The notes under the pieces are model-generated. The model made no database searches and was not told the DNA's origin. It saw only the letters and a list, made by a program, of their open reading frames with translations. From the NCBI GenBank assembly GCA_946886065.1, contig CAMPHU010000004.1, forward strand, positions 1 to 55,761: a stretch of 55,761 nt of DNA. The letters are read 5' to 3'. The stretch comes from an uncultured Massilia sp. (lineage in GTDB: Bacteria > Pseudomonadota > Gammaproteobacteria > Burkholderiales > Burkholderiaceae). A program made the position numbers and the translations under genes. Below, in pieces: positions 17,901 through 25,894 of this stretch. Numbering within the stretch: the stretch's first letter is position 1; every line of letters begins with the position of its first letter.

Positions 17901-18112
17901 ATCTGCTCTTCCAGCGGCGTGGCCACGGTTTCGGCGATCACTTTCGGGTTCGCGCCCGGATACTGGGCGCGCACCACCACCGATGGCGGCACCACTTCCG
18001 GATACTCCGACACCGGCAGCTTGAAGATCGAGATCAGGCCGCCGACGAAGATGATCACCGACAGCACCGCCGCGAAGATCGGCTTGTCGACAAAGAATTT
18101 AGGGAAGTTCAT
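14933..18112 (-). CDS. RND efflux pump, inner-membrane transporter (MexF/CeoB/BpeF-like)
   Basis: A 1059-residue proton-driven HAE1-family pump. It starts NFPKFFVDKPIFAAVLSVII, has the two large periplasmic loops, and shows the family motifs GANPKVIAETVATPLEEQI, GIVVDDAIVVVENVERN (proton-relay aspartates in TM4), and LVGLASKNAILIVEFARE. It resembles MexF, CeoB and BpeF more than AcrB or MexB. Such pumps export chloramphenicol, trimethoprim, fluoroquinolones and sometimes salicylate or quinolone signals. The ribosome site AAGGAG overlaps the end of the adaptor gene. The operon order adaptor-pump-channel is standard. Confidence 0.95.
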   Translation of the reverse strand: MNFPKFFVDKPIFAAVLSVIIFVGGLISIFKLPVSEYPEVVPPSVVVRAQYPGANPKVIAETVATPLEEQINGVEDMLYMSSQNTSDGALALTVTFKIGTDVEQAETAVQNRVQRALPRLPEEVRQIGVTTVKASPNLTMVVHLNSPDGSYDDLYLRNYAVLNVKDQLARIKGMGEVQIFGSGDYAMRVWLDPQKVAARNLTAGDVVAAIREQNVQVAAGVVGQGPAKDADFQLTLNTQGRLQSTEDFGNIVLKTNADGGTTLLKDVARIELGSSSYALRSLLNNKSAVAVPIFAAPGANDLQLSADVRAKMEELSKDFPKGVAYSIVYDPTQFVRESIDSVIHTLLEAVALVALVVIVFLQTWRASVIPLLAVPVSVVGTFAVMLGFGFSINTLSLFGLVLAIGIVVDDAIVVVENVERNIAGGLSPRDATIQAMKEVSGPIIAIALVLCAVFVPIAFVSGLTGQFYRQFALTIAISTVISAFASLTLAPALAASLLQPHNAPKDRLTRMIDAVFGRFFAAFNRFFSRSSHQYEVGVKGVLRRKTAALGVYALLAVAGVFMFKAVPPGFVPQQDKAYLIGFAQLPDAASLDRTDAVIRKMSAIAKEIPGVESSVAFPGLSINGFTNAPNAGIVFTTLAPFDQRKDKSMSADAIAAEINKRMGAVEDAFVLVLSPPPVNGLGTTGGFKMMIEDRGNLGYDELNKAMQALQAKAWQTPELAGVFSSFQINVPQLFADIDRVKAKQLGVSLAEINQALQVNLGSMYVNDFNQFGRTYQVRVQADAQFRSHPEQIEQLKVRNDKGEMIPLSSLMRIKDAYGPDRVQRYNGYVAAELNGGPAPGVSSGQAQAAMEKIAAEVLPKGISYEWTELTYQDILAGNTMIYVFPLCVLLVFLVLAAQYESWTLPLSVILIVPMSILCALIGVKLTGGDNNVFTQIALFVLVGLASKNAILIVEFARELEDHGRSVIDAALEASRLRLRPILMTSIAFIAGVIPLVFSSGAGAEMRHAIGIAVFSGMLGVTFFGLFLTPLFYVLLRMLAKRFEKPAHAHVAAHGTEGVH

Positions 18113-18115
18113 ACA

Positions 18116-19318
18116 TTACTCCTTGGCGCCGGCGTCCGCCATGGCCAGTTTGGTGTCCTTGATGCCGCTTGCGGTCGCGGTCATGGGAACGACTTGCGGG
18201 GCGATCGGCGCGCCCGGACGCACGCGCTGCAGTCCGTTGACGACGATCTTCTCGCCTGGCTTCAGGCCTTCGCGCACGATGCGCAGGCCGTCAATGGTCG
18301 GGCCCAGCTTGACGGCGCGGTATTCGGCCTTGTTGTCCTTGCCGACCACGAAGACGAACTTGCGGTCCTGGTCGGTGTTGACGGCGCGGTCGTTGATCAG
18401 GATCTGCGGACGCGGTTCGCCGCCGGCGATCTGCACGCGGGCGAACAGGCCGGGGGCCAGCTGGCGGTCGGCATTGGCCAGGGTGGCGCGCATGCGCACG
18501 CTGCCGCTTTGGCTGTCGAGGCGGTTGTCGACGAATTCCAGCTTGCCGCTGTGCGGGAAGCCGTCTTCGTTGGCCAGGCCGACCTTCACGTCCACCGCCT
18601 GGCCGGCGTGGGCGCGGCGGCTGACGCGCAGGTAGGTATCTTCATCGCCGTCGAAGCTGGCGTAGATGCGGTCCAGCGACACGACCGAGGTCAGCACGGC
18701 CGAGGCGTCGACCAGGTTGCCCAGGGTGATCTCGGCCTTCGAGACGCGGCCGTCGATCGGCGACAGCACGCGGGTGTAGGCCAGGTTCAGCTTGGCGGCT
18801 TCATACTGGGCCTGGGCGGCGCGGGCGCTGGCGTCCAGTTCCTTCTGGCTGGCGGCGCGCTCGTCGAACTCGCGCTGGGCGATGGCTTTATCCGCCAGCA
18901 GGCGCTCGGCGCGCTGCAGTTCCAGGCGCGCCAGGTCGGCGCGGGCCCTGGCTGCCGCGGCGGCGGCGCCGGCGCGGTCGGCTTCGGCCTGGTAGGGGCG
19001 CGGGTCGATCACGAACAGCAGGTCGCCCTTCTTCACTTCGGCGCCCGGCTTGAAGTTCACGGCGGTGATGTAGCCCGACACGCGCGGGCGGATCTCGACC
19101 ACTTCGATCGCTTCCAGGCGGCCCGAGAATTCCTGGGTCTCCAGCACCGGCTTCTCGAGCACCACCGCGGCCGAGACCGGCGGTGCGGGAGGCGCCGCCG
19201 GGGCGTCATTGCTGTTGGCATCGGCGCAGCCCGTGAGCGCGCCGCCTGCCAGGCCGGCCACCGCGAGCGCGGCGGCCATGATGCGAAGTTTGCCCGTCCA
19301 TCCTTGTTGGCTATTCAT
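18116..19318 (-). CDS. RND efflux periplasmic adaptor lipoprotein (MexE/CeoA/BpeE-like)
   Basis: A 400-residue membrane fusion protein that bridges pump and outer-membrane channel. The lipobox LTGC (cysteine about residue 31) indicates anchoring in the inner membrane. Order of parts: beta-barrel/lipoyl half motif IEVVEIRPRVSGYI, coiled-coil hairpin with ARADLARLELQRAERLLADKA, second lipoyl half VLSPIDGRVSKAEITLGNLVD, then barrel and membrane-proximal domains. AAAGG lies before the ATG. It is the first gene of the three-gene pump unit; a 303-base gap separates it from the LlpE-like gene upstream. Confidence 0.94.
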   Translation of the reverse strand: MNSQQGWTGKLRIMAAALAVAGLAGGALTGCADANSNDAPAAPPAPPVSAAVVLEKPVLETQEFSGRLEAIEVVEIRPRVSGYITAVNFKPGAEVKKGDLLFVIDPRPYQAEADRAGAAAAAARARADLARLELQRAERLLADKAIAQREFDERAASQKELDASARAAQAQYEAAKLNLAYTRVLSPIDGRVSKAEITLGNLVDASAVLTSVVSLDRIYASFDGDEDTYLRVSRRAHAGQAVDVKVGLANEDGFPHSGKLEFVDNRLDSQSGSVRMRATLANADRQLAPGLFARVQIAGGEPRPQILINDRAVNTDQDRKFVFVVGKDNKAEYRAVKLGPTIDGLRIVREGLKPGEKIVVNGLQRVRPGAPIAPQVVPMTATASGIKDTKLAMADAGAKE

Positions 19319-19621
19319 GATTAACCTTTCTTATTTACGACTATAAAAAGCTTGCGCGCCCCGCCAGTGCGGAAACGCAGGCAAAAAGAGGCTCCTCCGC
19401 GCCCTCAGGCACGGCTGAACGTCATTCGGTGGATTAAGTTGGAACGCTAGCTGCTAGCGTCGACACCTTTCGGTGCATATGCGCATGTCGGTCATGGCGA
19501 TCTCCCTTCATCGAATTCAATGCCTGCAAACCGCAGGTAAAGCGCTGCCCCTGCCCGACACTCGGTAAGGCATGTGCTTGTTCATCTGGATCGGGGCCTG
19601 CGCCCCTTGATGTTTGACGCG
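19319..19621 (-). other. 303-base gap between LlpE-like gene and efflux adaptor
   Basis: No convincing coding sequence: reading frames here lack ribosome sites and family resemblance. It contains a perfect palindrome at 19444-19460 and an A+T-richer segment at about 19320-19350 before the adaptor start. It is probably a leader or internal promoter region for the pump genes. Confidence 0.6.
19444..19460. promoter_or_regulatory. Perfect 8-1-8 palindrome upstream of the efflux adaptor
   Basis: ACGCTAGC-T-GCTAGCGT, 126 bases before the adaptor start. A perfect odd-length palindrome of this size is unlikely in ordinary sequence and could bind a dimeric repressor or fold into a small hairpin in the pump transcript. 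No binding protein is identified. Confidence 0.5.
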
Positions 19622-20463
<842 letters not shown>

Positions 20464-20467
<4 letters not shown>

Positions 20468-20679
20468 CGGGCCGCCTCTTGTTCACCAAGTTGAACAATG
20501 TTTTGCTGTCCGGCGCATTCGCCGGCGCAGGCCATCTGCACCTGGGCGGTCAGCGCATGCAGGCCACGGGCTTCCAGGCCGGCGGCGCGCGAGTAGGCGT
20601 CGGTGCCCAGCAGGCCCGCCAGCGCGATGCCGCTGACAGCGACTGCGACCGTGGTGAAGATTCCGTCCCGAATGCTCAT
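20464..20679 (-). CDS. Small single-pass membrane protein
   Basis: A 71-residue protein with one hydrophobic segment (about residues 6-25, FTTVAVAVSGIALAGLLG) and a polar C-terminal half containing CAGEC. ATG at 20679 is chosen because GGAG lies 6 bases upstream; earlier in-frame ATG codons lack a ribosome site. Its stop overlaps the LlpE-like ATG by 4 bases (ATGA), indicating translational coupling. No family is recognised. It could be a signal-peptide-bearing secreted peptide if cleaved near LLGTDA. Its presence at the head of an efflux operon suggests an accessory role, by position only. Confidence 0.65.
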
Positions 20680-20772
20680 GACCAGCTCCGTAAAAGACTG
20701 CATATTTATTTGTTGCGATGCACACATAATAGACATCATCTACAATCGGATAAAGATGGCAATCCCGAATTG

Positions 20773-20794
20773 ATTGTTCGGATTGTTGAACAAT
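20773..20794. promoter_or_regulatory. Inverted repeat in the LysR/efflux divergent promoter
   Basis: ATTGTTC-N8-GAACAAT, 29 bases before the LysR start and about 95 bases before the small membrane gene. Arm length and spacing suit a LysR-type binding site that both autoregulates and activates the divergent operon. Confidence 0.6.
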
Positions 20795-20823
20795 GACACC
20801 GTTCTGTCATCCGGAGGACGAGA

Positions 20824-21801
20824 ATGAACAAGTTACAGGCCATGGAAGTCTTCGTGCAGGTGGTCGACTGCGGCAGCTTTACCAAGGCCGCCGATGCCCT
20901 GCAGCTGCCCAAGGCGACCGTCTCGACCCTGGTGCAGTCGCTCGAGACCACGCTCTCGGCCAAGCTGCTGCACCGCACGACCCGCCAGGTGACGGTGACG
21001 TCGGACGGCGCAGCCTATTATGAACGCTGCGTGCGCATCCTGTCGGACGTGCGCGACGCCGAGGAATCGCTGTCGCGCCACCGTCTCAGCCCGAGCGGAC
21101 GGCTGCGGGTCGATGCGCCCACCGGCCTGTCCTCCGAGATCCTGGTGCCCGCCCTGCCCGATTTCTTCGCGCGCTACCCCGACATCACCATCGAACTGGG
21201 CAGCAGCGACCGTCCGGTCGACCTGGTCGAGGAAGGCGTGGACTGCGCCGTGCGCGGCGGCGAGCTGGTGGACCTGAGCCTGATCGCGCGCCGGGTCGGC
21301 GTGGTGAACTTCGTCACCTGCGCGGCGCCCTCCTACATCGAGCGCTTCGGCATGCCGCAACATCCGCGCGACCTGGAACGCCACCGCTGCGTGAACTACT
21401 TCTCGGCCAAGACCGGCAAGATCTACAACTGGGACTTCACCCGCGACGGCGAACGCATCGAGCTGGCGCTGCCGGGCGTGATCGCGCTGAACGACTCCAA
21501 CGCCTACATCGAGGCCGGGCTGTCGGGCCTGGGCATCATCTTCATGGCCGACTACCTGCTGACCGGGCACCTGGCCACGGGCCGCGCGGTGCGCCTGCTG
21601 CCGGAATGGCGTTCCGACCCGCTGCCGGTCCACATCGTGTATCCGCAGAACCGCCACCTGTCGGCCAAGGTGCGGGTGTTCGTGGAATGGGTGTCCGAGC
21701 TGTTCGCCAACAATCCGCACCTGCGCGTGCAGCCGGCCGACAGCGCGCTGACTCCGCCGGCCCTGCCGCCGGATGCTTTCCGGCTGGGGCAGTCGGTGTA
21801 G
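20824..21801 (+). CDS. LysR-family regulator of the divergent efflux locus
   Basis: A 325-residue LysR-type transcription factor. The N-terminal winged helix (residues 1-60) reads MNKLQAMEVFVQVVDCGSFTK, then ALQLPKATVSTLVQSLETTL and LLHRTTRQVTVT; the rest is a periplasmic-binding-protein-like ligand domain. The ribosome site GGAGG is 7 bases upstream. Divergence from a llpE-RND operon is the arrangement of CeoR, BpeT and MexT, which activate their pump in response to small aromatic or redox signals. It is therefore probably the pump activator. The inducing compound cannot be read from the sequence. Confidence 0.92.
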   Translation: MNKLQAMEVFVQVVDCGSFTKAADALQLPKATVSTLVQSLETTLSAKLLHRTTRQVTVTSDGAAYYERCVRILSDVRDAEESLSRHRLSPSGRLRVDAPTGLSSEILVPALPDFFARYPDITIELGSSDRPVDLVEEGVDCAVRGGELVDLSLIARRVGVVNFVTCAAPSYIERFGMPQHPRDLERHRCVNYFSAKTGKIYNWDFTRDGERIELALPGVIALNDSNAYIEAGLSGLGIIFMADYLLTGHLATGRAVRLLPEWRSDPLPVHIVYPQNRHLSAKVRVFVEWVSELFANNPHLRVQPADSALTPPALPPDAFRLGQSV

Positions 21802-21846
21802 AATCGGCGCATAACAACACGCATCACAACCGATTCCGGAGACACC

Positions 21847-22293
21847 ATGGAACATGCCTCGCAACCGCGCCAGATCGACATCCTGCTGGCGAAGTATGCG
21901 GAAAGCCACCAGAACCCGACCAACGAGCTGATTCACTTCGTCTGCATCCCGGCGATCGTCTTCAGCCTGCTGGGCATCCTGTGGGCGATCCATCCGGTGG
22001 CGGCCCTGGCCGTGGTGCTGGGGTCGATGGTCTACTACCTCAAGCTGTCGCGCCCCTTCGCCATGGGCATGGGTGCGATGAGCCTCCTCATGCTGGCGCT
22101 GCTGGCGCTGCTGCCCGGGATGACCGTGCTGCCGGTGTCGATCGCGGTCTTCGTCGTGGCCTGGATCGGGCAGTTCATCGGCCACAAGATCGAAGGGAAG
22201 AAGCCCTCGTTCTTCGATGACCTGCGCTTCCTGCTCATCGGACCGCTGTTCGTCCTGGGCTTCCTGTATCGCCGCATGCACCTGGCCTACTGA
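21847..22293 (+). CDS. Mpo1-like (DUF962) membrane protein
   Basis: A 148-residue protein with four likely membrane helices. Family motifs are YAESHQNPTNELIHFVCIP near the N-terminus and QFIGHKIEGKKPSFFDDLRFLLIGP near the C-terminus, with conserved histidines at both ends of the bundle. The yeast member Mpo1 is an iron-dependent dioxygenase that shortens 2-hydroxy fatty acids in phytosphingosine breakdown; the bacterial role is not established. GGAG lies 8 bases before the ATG. It follows the LysR gene by 45 bases and may be cotranscribed, with no evident functional link. Confidence 0.85.
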   Translation: MEHASQPRQIDILLAKYAESHQNPTNELIHFVCIPAIVFSLLGILWAIHPVAALAVVLGSMVYYLKLSRPFAMGMGAMSLLMLALLALLPGMTVLPVSIAVFVVAWIGQFIGHKIEGKKPSFFDDLRFLLIGPLFVLGFLYRRMHLAY

Positions 22294-22381
22294 AGCATCC
22301 GCGCCACACCTCGCCGGTAGCGGTGTTGCCGCCCCAACGAGGTGCATGCGAGAAAGCCGCGGAGCACGTATACTTCCGCGA

Positions 22382-23320
22382 ATGCCTTCTTCCGTCCTGT
22401 TCACCGTCGCCTGCCTGATCTGGGGCTCCACCTTCTGGGCCATCACCTTGCAGCTGGGGCACGTCGCTCCGTCCGTCTCGGTCGCCTACCGGTTCTTCCT
22501 TGCCGCCGCCGCGCTGTTCGCCGTCTGCATCGTGCGCCGCGACCGCCTGCTGCTGCCCTGGCGCACCCAGGGCTGGATGGCGCTGCAGGGCTTCCTGACC
22601 TTCGGCATTTCCTACGTCTGTACTTACGAATCCGAGCTGCACGTGGTCTCCGGCCTGGTGGCCGTGATGTTCGCGCTGATGGTGTTCTGGACGCCGATGT
22701 GGAGCCGCATCTTCTTCGGCACCGGCATCGGCCGCCGCACCCTGGCCTGCGGCCTGGCCGCGACCGCGGGCGTGGCCTTGCTGTTCTATCGTTCGATCGC
22801 CGACGCCTGGCGCGACCTGCAATCCGGCGGCGGCGGCGAATTCCTGGCCGGCGTGATCCTGGCCCTGGCCGCCACCCTGGCCAGTTCGGCCGGCAGCATC
22901 GTGGTCGGCAAGGTCAAGGAACAGTGCGCGAACCTGCCGCTGTCCATGGCCTGGTCCATGCTGTGGGGCGCGTCGATGGTCGCCGTCTGGTGCGTCGTCA
23001 ACGGCGACGCCTTCGTGCTGCCCACCGCGCCCAGCTACTGGATGGGCCTCGTCTACCTGTCCCTCTTCGGCTCGGTGATCGCCTTCTTCGCCTACTTCAC
23101 CCTGATCGGCCGCATCGGGCCGCAAAAGACCGTGTACATCGGCGTGGTCACGCCGGTGCTGTCGGTGCTGCTCTCGATCCAGCTCGAAGGCTACCGTCCC
23201 GGCCCGGTCGAATTCCTCGGCATGATCGTCTGCCTGGCCAGCGTGGCCTGGGCCCTGCGCGCACCCGCAGCCAAACCGGTGCAATCCGCTAACCTGAACA
23301 ACGCAATCGAAACCCCATGA
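22382..23320 (+). CDS. EamA/DMT-family transporter
   Basis: A 312-residue inner-membrane protein with about ten hydrophobic helices in two repeated halves, as in EamA drug/metabolite transporters: SSVLFTVACLIWGSTFWAI starts repeat one, and SYWMGLVYLSLFGSVIAFFAYF belongs to repeat two. Substrates of the family range from amino acids and purines to toxic compounds and cannot be predicted here. ATG at 22382 is chosen because the first membrane helix begins there; longer upstream readings are G+C-rich noise. Its stop overlaps the GNAT start by 4 bases, so the two genes form an operon. Confidence 0.88.
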   Translation: MPSSVLFTVACLIWGSTFWAITLQLGHVAPSVSVAYRFFLAAAALFAVCIVRRDRLLLPWRTQGWMALQGFLTFGISYVCTYESELHVVSGLVAVMFALMVFWTPMWSRIFFGTGIGRRTLACGLAATAGVALLFYRSIADAWRDLQSGGGGEFLAGVILALAATLASSAGSIVVGKVKEQCANLPLSMAWSMLWGASMVAVWCVVNGDAFVLPTAPSYWMGLVYLSLFGSVIAFFAYFTLIGRIGPQKTVYIGVVTPVLSVLLSIQLEGYRPGPVEFLGMIVCLASVAWALRAPAAKPVQSANLNNAIETP

Positions 23321-23811
23321 GCATTGATACCGTCTTTTCCATCCGCCCCGCCCAGCCTTCGGACGTCGCCCACATCCACGGCATGATCGTGGAGCTGGCC
23401 GTGTTCGAGAAACTCGAGCACCTGGTGGTCGCCACCGAAGCCATGCTGCACGACGGCCTGTTCGGCGCGCGTCCGTCCTGCGAGGCCATCATCGGCGAAG
23501 AGAACGGGAAAGTGGTGGCCTTCGCGCTGTTCTTCCATAACTTCTCGACCTTCCTGACCAGGAAGGGCCTGTACCTGGAAGACCTGTACGTGCTCCAGTC
23601 GCACCGCGGCAAGGGCTACGGCACGCAGATGCTCAAGCGCCTGGCGCAAATCGCCGTGGAGCGCAACTGCGGCCGCTTCGAATGGTCGGTGCTGGACTGG
23701 AACGAACCTGCGATCCAGTTCTACCAGGCGATGGGCGCCGACATCCTGCCGGACTGGCGCATCTGCCGCGTCACCGGCGACACCCTCACCGCCCTGGCCG
23801 AGCGCCGCTAA
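23317..23811 (+). CDS. GNAT-family N-acetyltransferase (diamine acetyltransferase-like)
   Basis: A 164-residue acetyl-CoA-dependent acetyltransferase. The pyrophosphate-binding motif A is HRGKGYGTQML, and EDLYVLQSHRG and WSVLDWNEPAIQFYQAMGA are typical of the spermidine/spermine or thialysine acetyltransferase branch (SAT1/SAT2-like). The substrate is probably a diamine or amino acid, but this is uncertain. It overlaps the EamA transporter gene by 4 bases (ATGA). Transporter plus acetyltransferase may handle one compound together. A hairpin follows 35 bases downstream. Confidence 0.88.
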   Translation: MSIDTVFSIRPAQPSDVAHIHGMIVELAVFEKLEHLVVATEAMLHDGLFGARPSCEAIIGEENGKVVAFALFFHNFSTFLTRKGLYLEDLYVLQSHRGKGYGTQMLKRLAQIAVERNCGRFEWSVLDWNEPAIQFYQAMGADILPDWRICRVTGDTLTALAERR

Positions 23812-23840
23812 ACGCATAGCCAGGAATAAACGCGACAAAG

Positions 23841-23870
23841 AAAAACCCACGGGGCCGTCGGCGCCGTGGG
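23841..23870 (-). terminator. Terminator shared by GNAT gene and hut operon
   Basis: CCCACGG and CCGTGGG (23846-23852 and 23864-23870) form a stem. On the minus strand it is followed by TTTTTC, so it should end hut transcription. It also lies after the plus-strand GNAT gene. Confidence 0.75.
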
Positions 23871-23874
23871 CGAA

Positions 23875-23894
23875 CCCATTTTTGGCAAAATGGG
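23875..23894. terminator. Second hairpin between GNAT and hutI
   Basis: CCCATTTT-TGGC-AAAATGGG, a perfect 8-4-8 hairpin 4 bases from the first one. It probably adds to transcript-end stability or termination in both directions. Confidence 0.55.
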
Positions 23895-24093
23895 GAGGGG
23901 AGATGGGGATCACTGAATACACTATAGGCGTGCATCCTTAACGATCCATTAAGCTTTACATTTGCTTACCGCTGTATTGACCGTTTAGGTAATCATTACC
24001 CAGGCGGAAATGCCTGCCTTGAGCGTGATCAAGCAAGCATTCTTAAAAATGGGGAATGTGATGCGGGGTGGACGGAAATCGTCCACCCGGATC

Positions 24094-25296
24094 TCAGGAA
24101 CGCAGGGCGCCGGCCTTGCAGACTGCCTTGCAGGGATTGAATCCGATCGCATAGGCCAGGTCGGCGGGACGTGCGATATCCCACAGGGCCAGGTCGGCCT
24201 GCTTGCCGACTTCCAGCGTGCCGATCTCGTTCTGCAATCCGAGCGCACGGGCCGCATTGGCCGTCGTGCCAAGCAGCGCTTCCTGCGGCGTCAGGCGCCA
24301 CAGGGTGCACGCCATGTTCATTGCCAGCAGCAGGGAGGTCATGGGCGAGGTGCCGGGATTGCAGTCCGTCGACACCGCCATCGGCACGCCGGCTTCGCGC
24401 AATGCGGCCACCGGCGGCTGCACGGTCTCGCGCAGGAAGTAATACGCGCCCGGCAGCAGCACGGCCACCGTTCCCGCGTCCGCCATTGCGGCGATCCCTT
24501 CCGGCGACAGGTATTCGAGGTGGTCGGCCGACAGCCCGCCGAAGCGCGCCACCAGCGCGGCGCCCTGCTGGTCCGACAGCTGCTCGGCATGCAATTTCAC
24601 CGGCAGGCCGAGCTTGCGCGCGGCCGCGAAAATCCGCCCGGTCTGCGCATTGCTGAAGCCGATCCGCTCGCAGAAGGCGTCCACCGCATCGACCAGGCCT
24701 TGTTCGGCCAGCCGGGGCAGCATGCGCTCGCAGACTTCCGTCACGTAATCGTCCGCGCGGCCCGCGAATTCCGGCGGCAGCGCGTGCGCGCCCAGGAAGG
24801 TGGTCGCCACCCGCACCGGGAGCAGCTCGCCGATGCGGCGCGCGGCTTGCAGCATGCGCGCTTCGGATTCCAGCTCCAGGCCGTAGCCGGACTTGATCTC
24901 CAGCGTGGTCACGCCCTCGCGCAACATGGCTTGCACGCGCGGCAGGCTGGCCGCCACCAGCGCGTCGACATCGGCCTCGCGCGTGGCGCGCACCGTGGAC
25001 ATGATGCCCCCGCCCTGGCGCGCGATGTCTTCGTAGGTGGCGCCGTTCAGGCGCGCTTCCCATTCGTTGCTGCGGTTGCCGGCATGGACGATGTGGGTGT
25101 GGCAGTCGACCAGCCCCGGCGTCATCCAGGCGCCGCCGCAGTCGTGCTCCCGCGTCGCCTGGGGCGCCTGGGCGCGCGGCCCGATCCAGGCGATGCGCCC
25201 GTCCTTCACCGCCAGCGCGGCATCGGGCTGTTCTCCGTAGCCGCCCACCATCGTCGCCAGGCTGACGTTGGTGAACAGCAGGTCCATCTTATTCAT
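24094..25296 (-). CDS. hutI: Imidazolonepropionase
   Basis: A 400-residue metal-dependent amidohydrolase that opens 4-imidazolone-5-propanoate to N-formimino-L-glutamate, step three of histidine degradation. Metal ligands His66 and His68 are in [36 protein letters not shown] and [10 protein letters not shown] are typical of HutI. It is the last gene of the hut operon, overlaps the end of hutD by 8 bases, and has GAGGAG in hutD as its ribosome site. A T-ending hairpin lies about 220 bases downstream. Confidence 0.97.
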   Translation of the reverse strand: MNKMDLLFTNVSLATMVGGYGEQPDAALAVKDGRIAWIGPRAQAPQATREHDCGGAWMTPGLVDCHTHIVHAGNRSNEWEARLNGATYEDIARQGGGIMSTVRATREADVDALVAASLPRVQAMLREGVTTLEIKSGYGLELESEARMLQAARRIGELLPVRVATTFLGAHALPPEFAGRADDYVTEVCERMLPRLAEQGLVDAVDAFCERIGFSNAQTGRIFAAARKLGLPVKLHAEQLSDQQGAALVARFGGLSADHLEYLSPEGIAAMADAGTVAVLLPGAYYFLRETVQPPVAALREAGVPMAVSTDCNPGTSPMTSLLLAMNMACTLWRLTPQEALLGTTANAARALGLQNEIGTLEVGKQADLALWDIARPADLAYAIGFNPCKAVCKAGALRS

Positions 25297-25894
25297 ACCG
25301 CTCCTCGTCGTCCTCGTCGGAGTGGTAATACACGTCGACGATGAAGATGGTCGCCTGCCCCGCTTCCAGGTTCCAGGTCTTGTCCGGGTCCAGCACCACG
25401 GCGTCGTAGCGCACCAGGCCGATGCGCTCGTCGTCGTTGGACAACTCCAGGCTGTCGCCCTCGGCCAGGAACAGCACGGTCACGTCGGCGCGCGTCACGA
25501 AGCGCGAATCGCCGCTCAGGCGGCGGCGTCCGAACTGGTGGTAGCAACGCTCGCTGCGCGTCATGACGTTGAAGTCCGTCGTCACGCCGCGGCTGAGCTT
25601 GGCGAAGACCTCGGAGCTGCCGTCGAACTGGGCCACCGGCTCGGCTTCGCAGATCAGGGTCGGCTCGCCGTCGATCTGCAGGGTCATGCCGTGGCCCTCG
25701 ACCAGGGCCAGGGTGCGGTCCACGCCGGGGAACTGCGAAAACGCGCCGTCTTCGGCGATGGTCGCCAGGCTGACGCGCCAGTCGAAGTTCTCGAAGCCCG
25801 CATCCGGCGGCCCGATCGCGATCTCGATGGTGCTGCCGCCGCCGTTCTTCCACGGCACCGGCGACAGCCCTGCAAACGGAATCAAGACGGTCAT
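25289..25894 (-). CDS. hutD: HutD/Ves family protein
   Basis: A 201-residue double-stranded beta-helix (cupin-like) protein. It begins [20 protein letters not shown] and continues [23 protein letters not shown], the HutD/Ves signature. In Pseudomonas, HutD limits hut expression, possibly by binding formylglutamate or a related intermediate. The start at 25894 is chosen because family similarity begins there and its ATG overlaps the hutF stop by 4 bases. It sits between hutF and hutI in one transcript. Confidence 0.93.
   Translation of the reverse strand: MTVLIPFAGLSPVPWKNGGGSTIEIAIGPPDAGFENFDWRVSLATIAEDGAFSQFPGVDRTLALVEGHGMTLQIDGEPTLICEAEPVAQFDGSSEVFAKLSRGVTTDFNVMTRSERCYHQFGRRRLSGDSRFVTRADVTVLFLAEGDSLELSNDDERIGLVRYDAVVLDPDKTWNLEAGQATIFIVDVYYHSDEDDEERYE

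Noticed and set aside
14510..19324. A very long plus-strand reading frame (about 1600 codons) opposite the RND genes
   Set aside because: It is antisense to three well-supported efflux genes, is rich in Gln/His/Arg/Gly low-complexity sequence, has no ribosome site, and reflects the G+C-biased third positions of the real genes.
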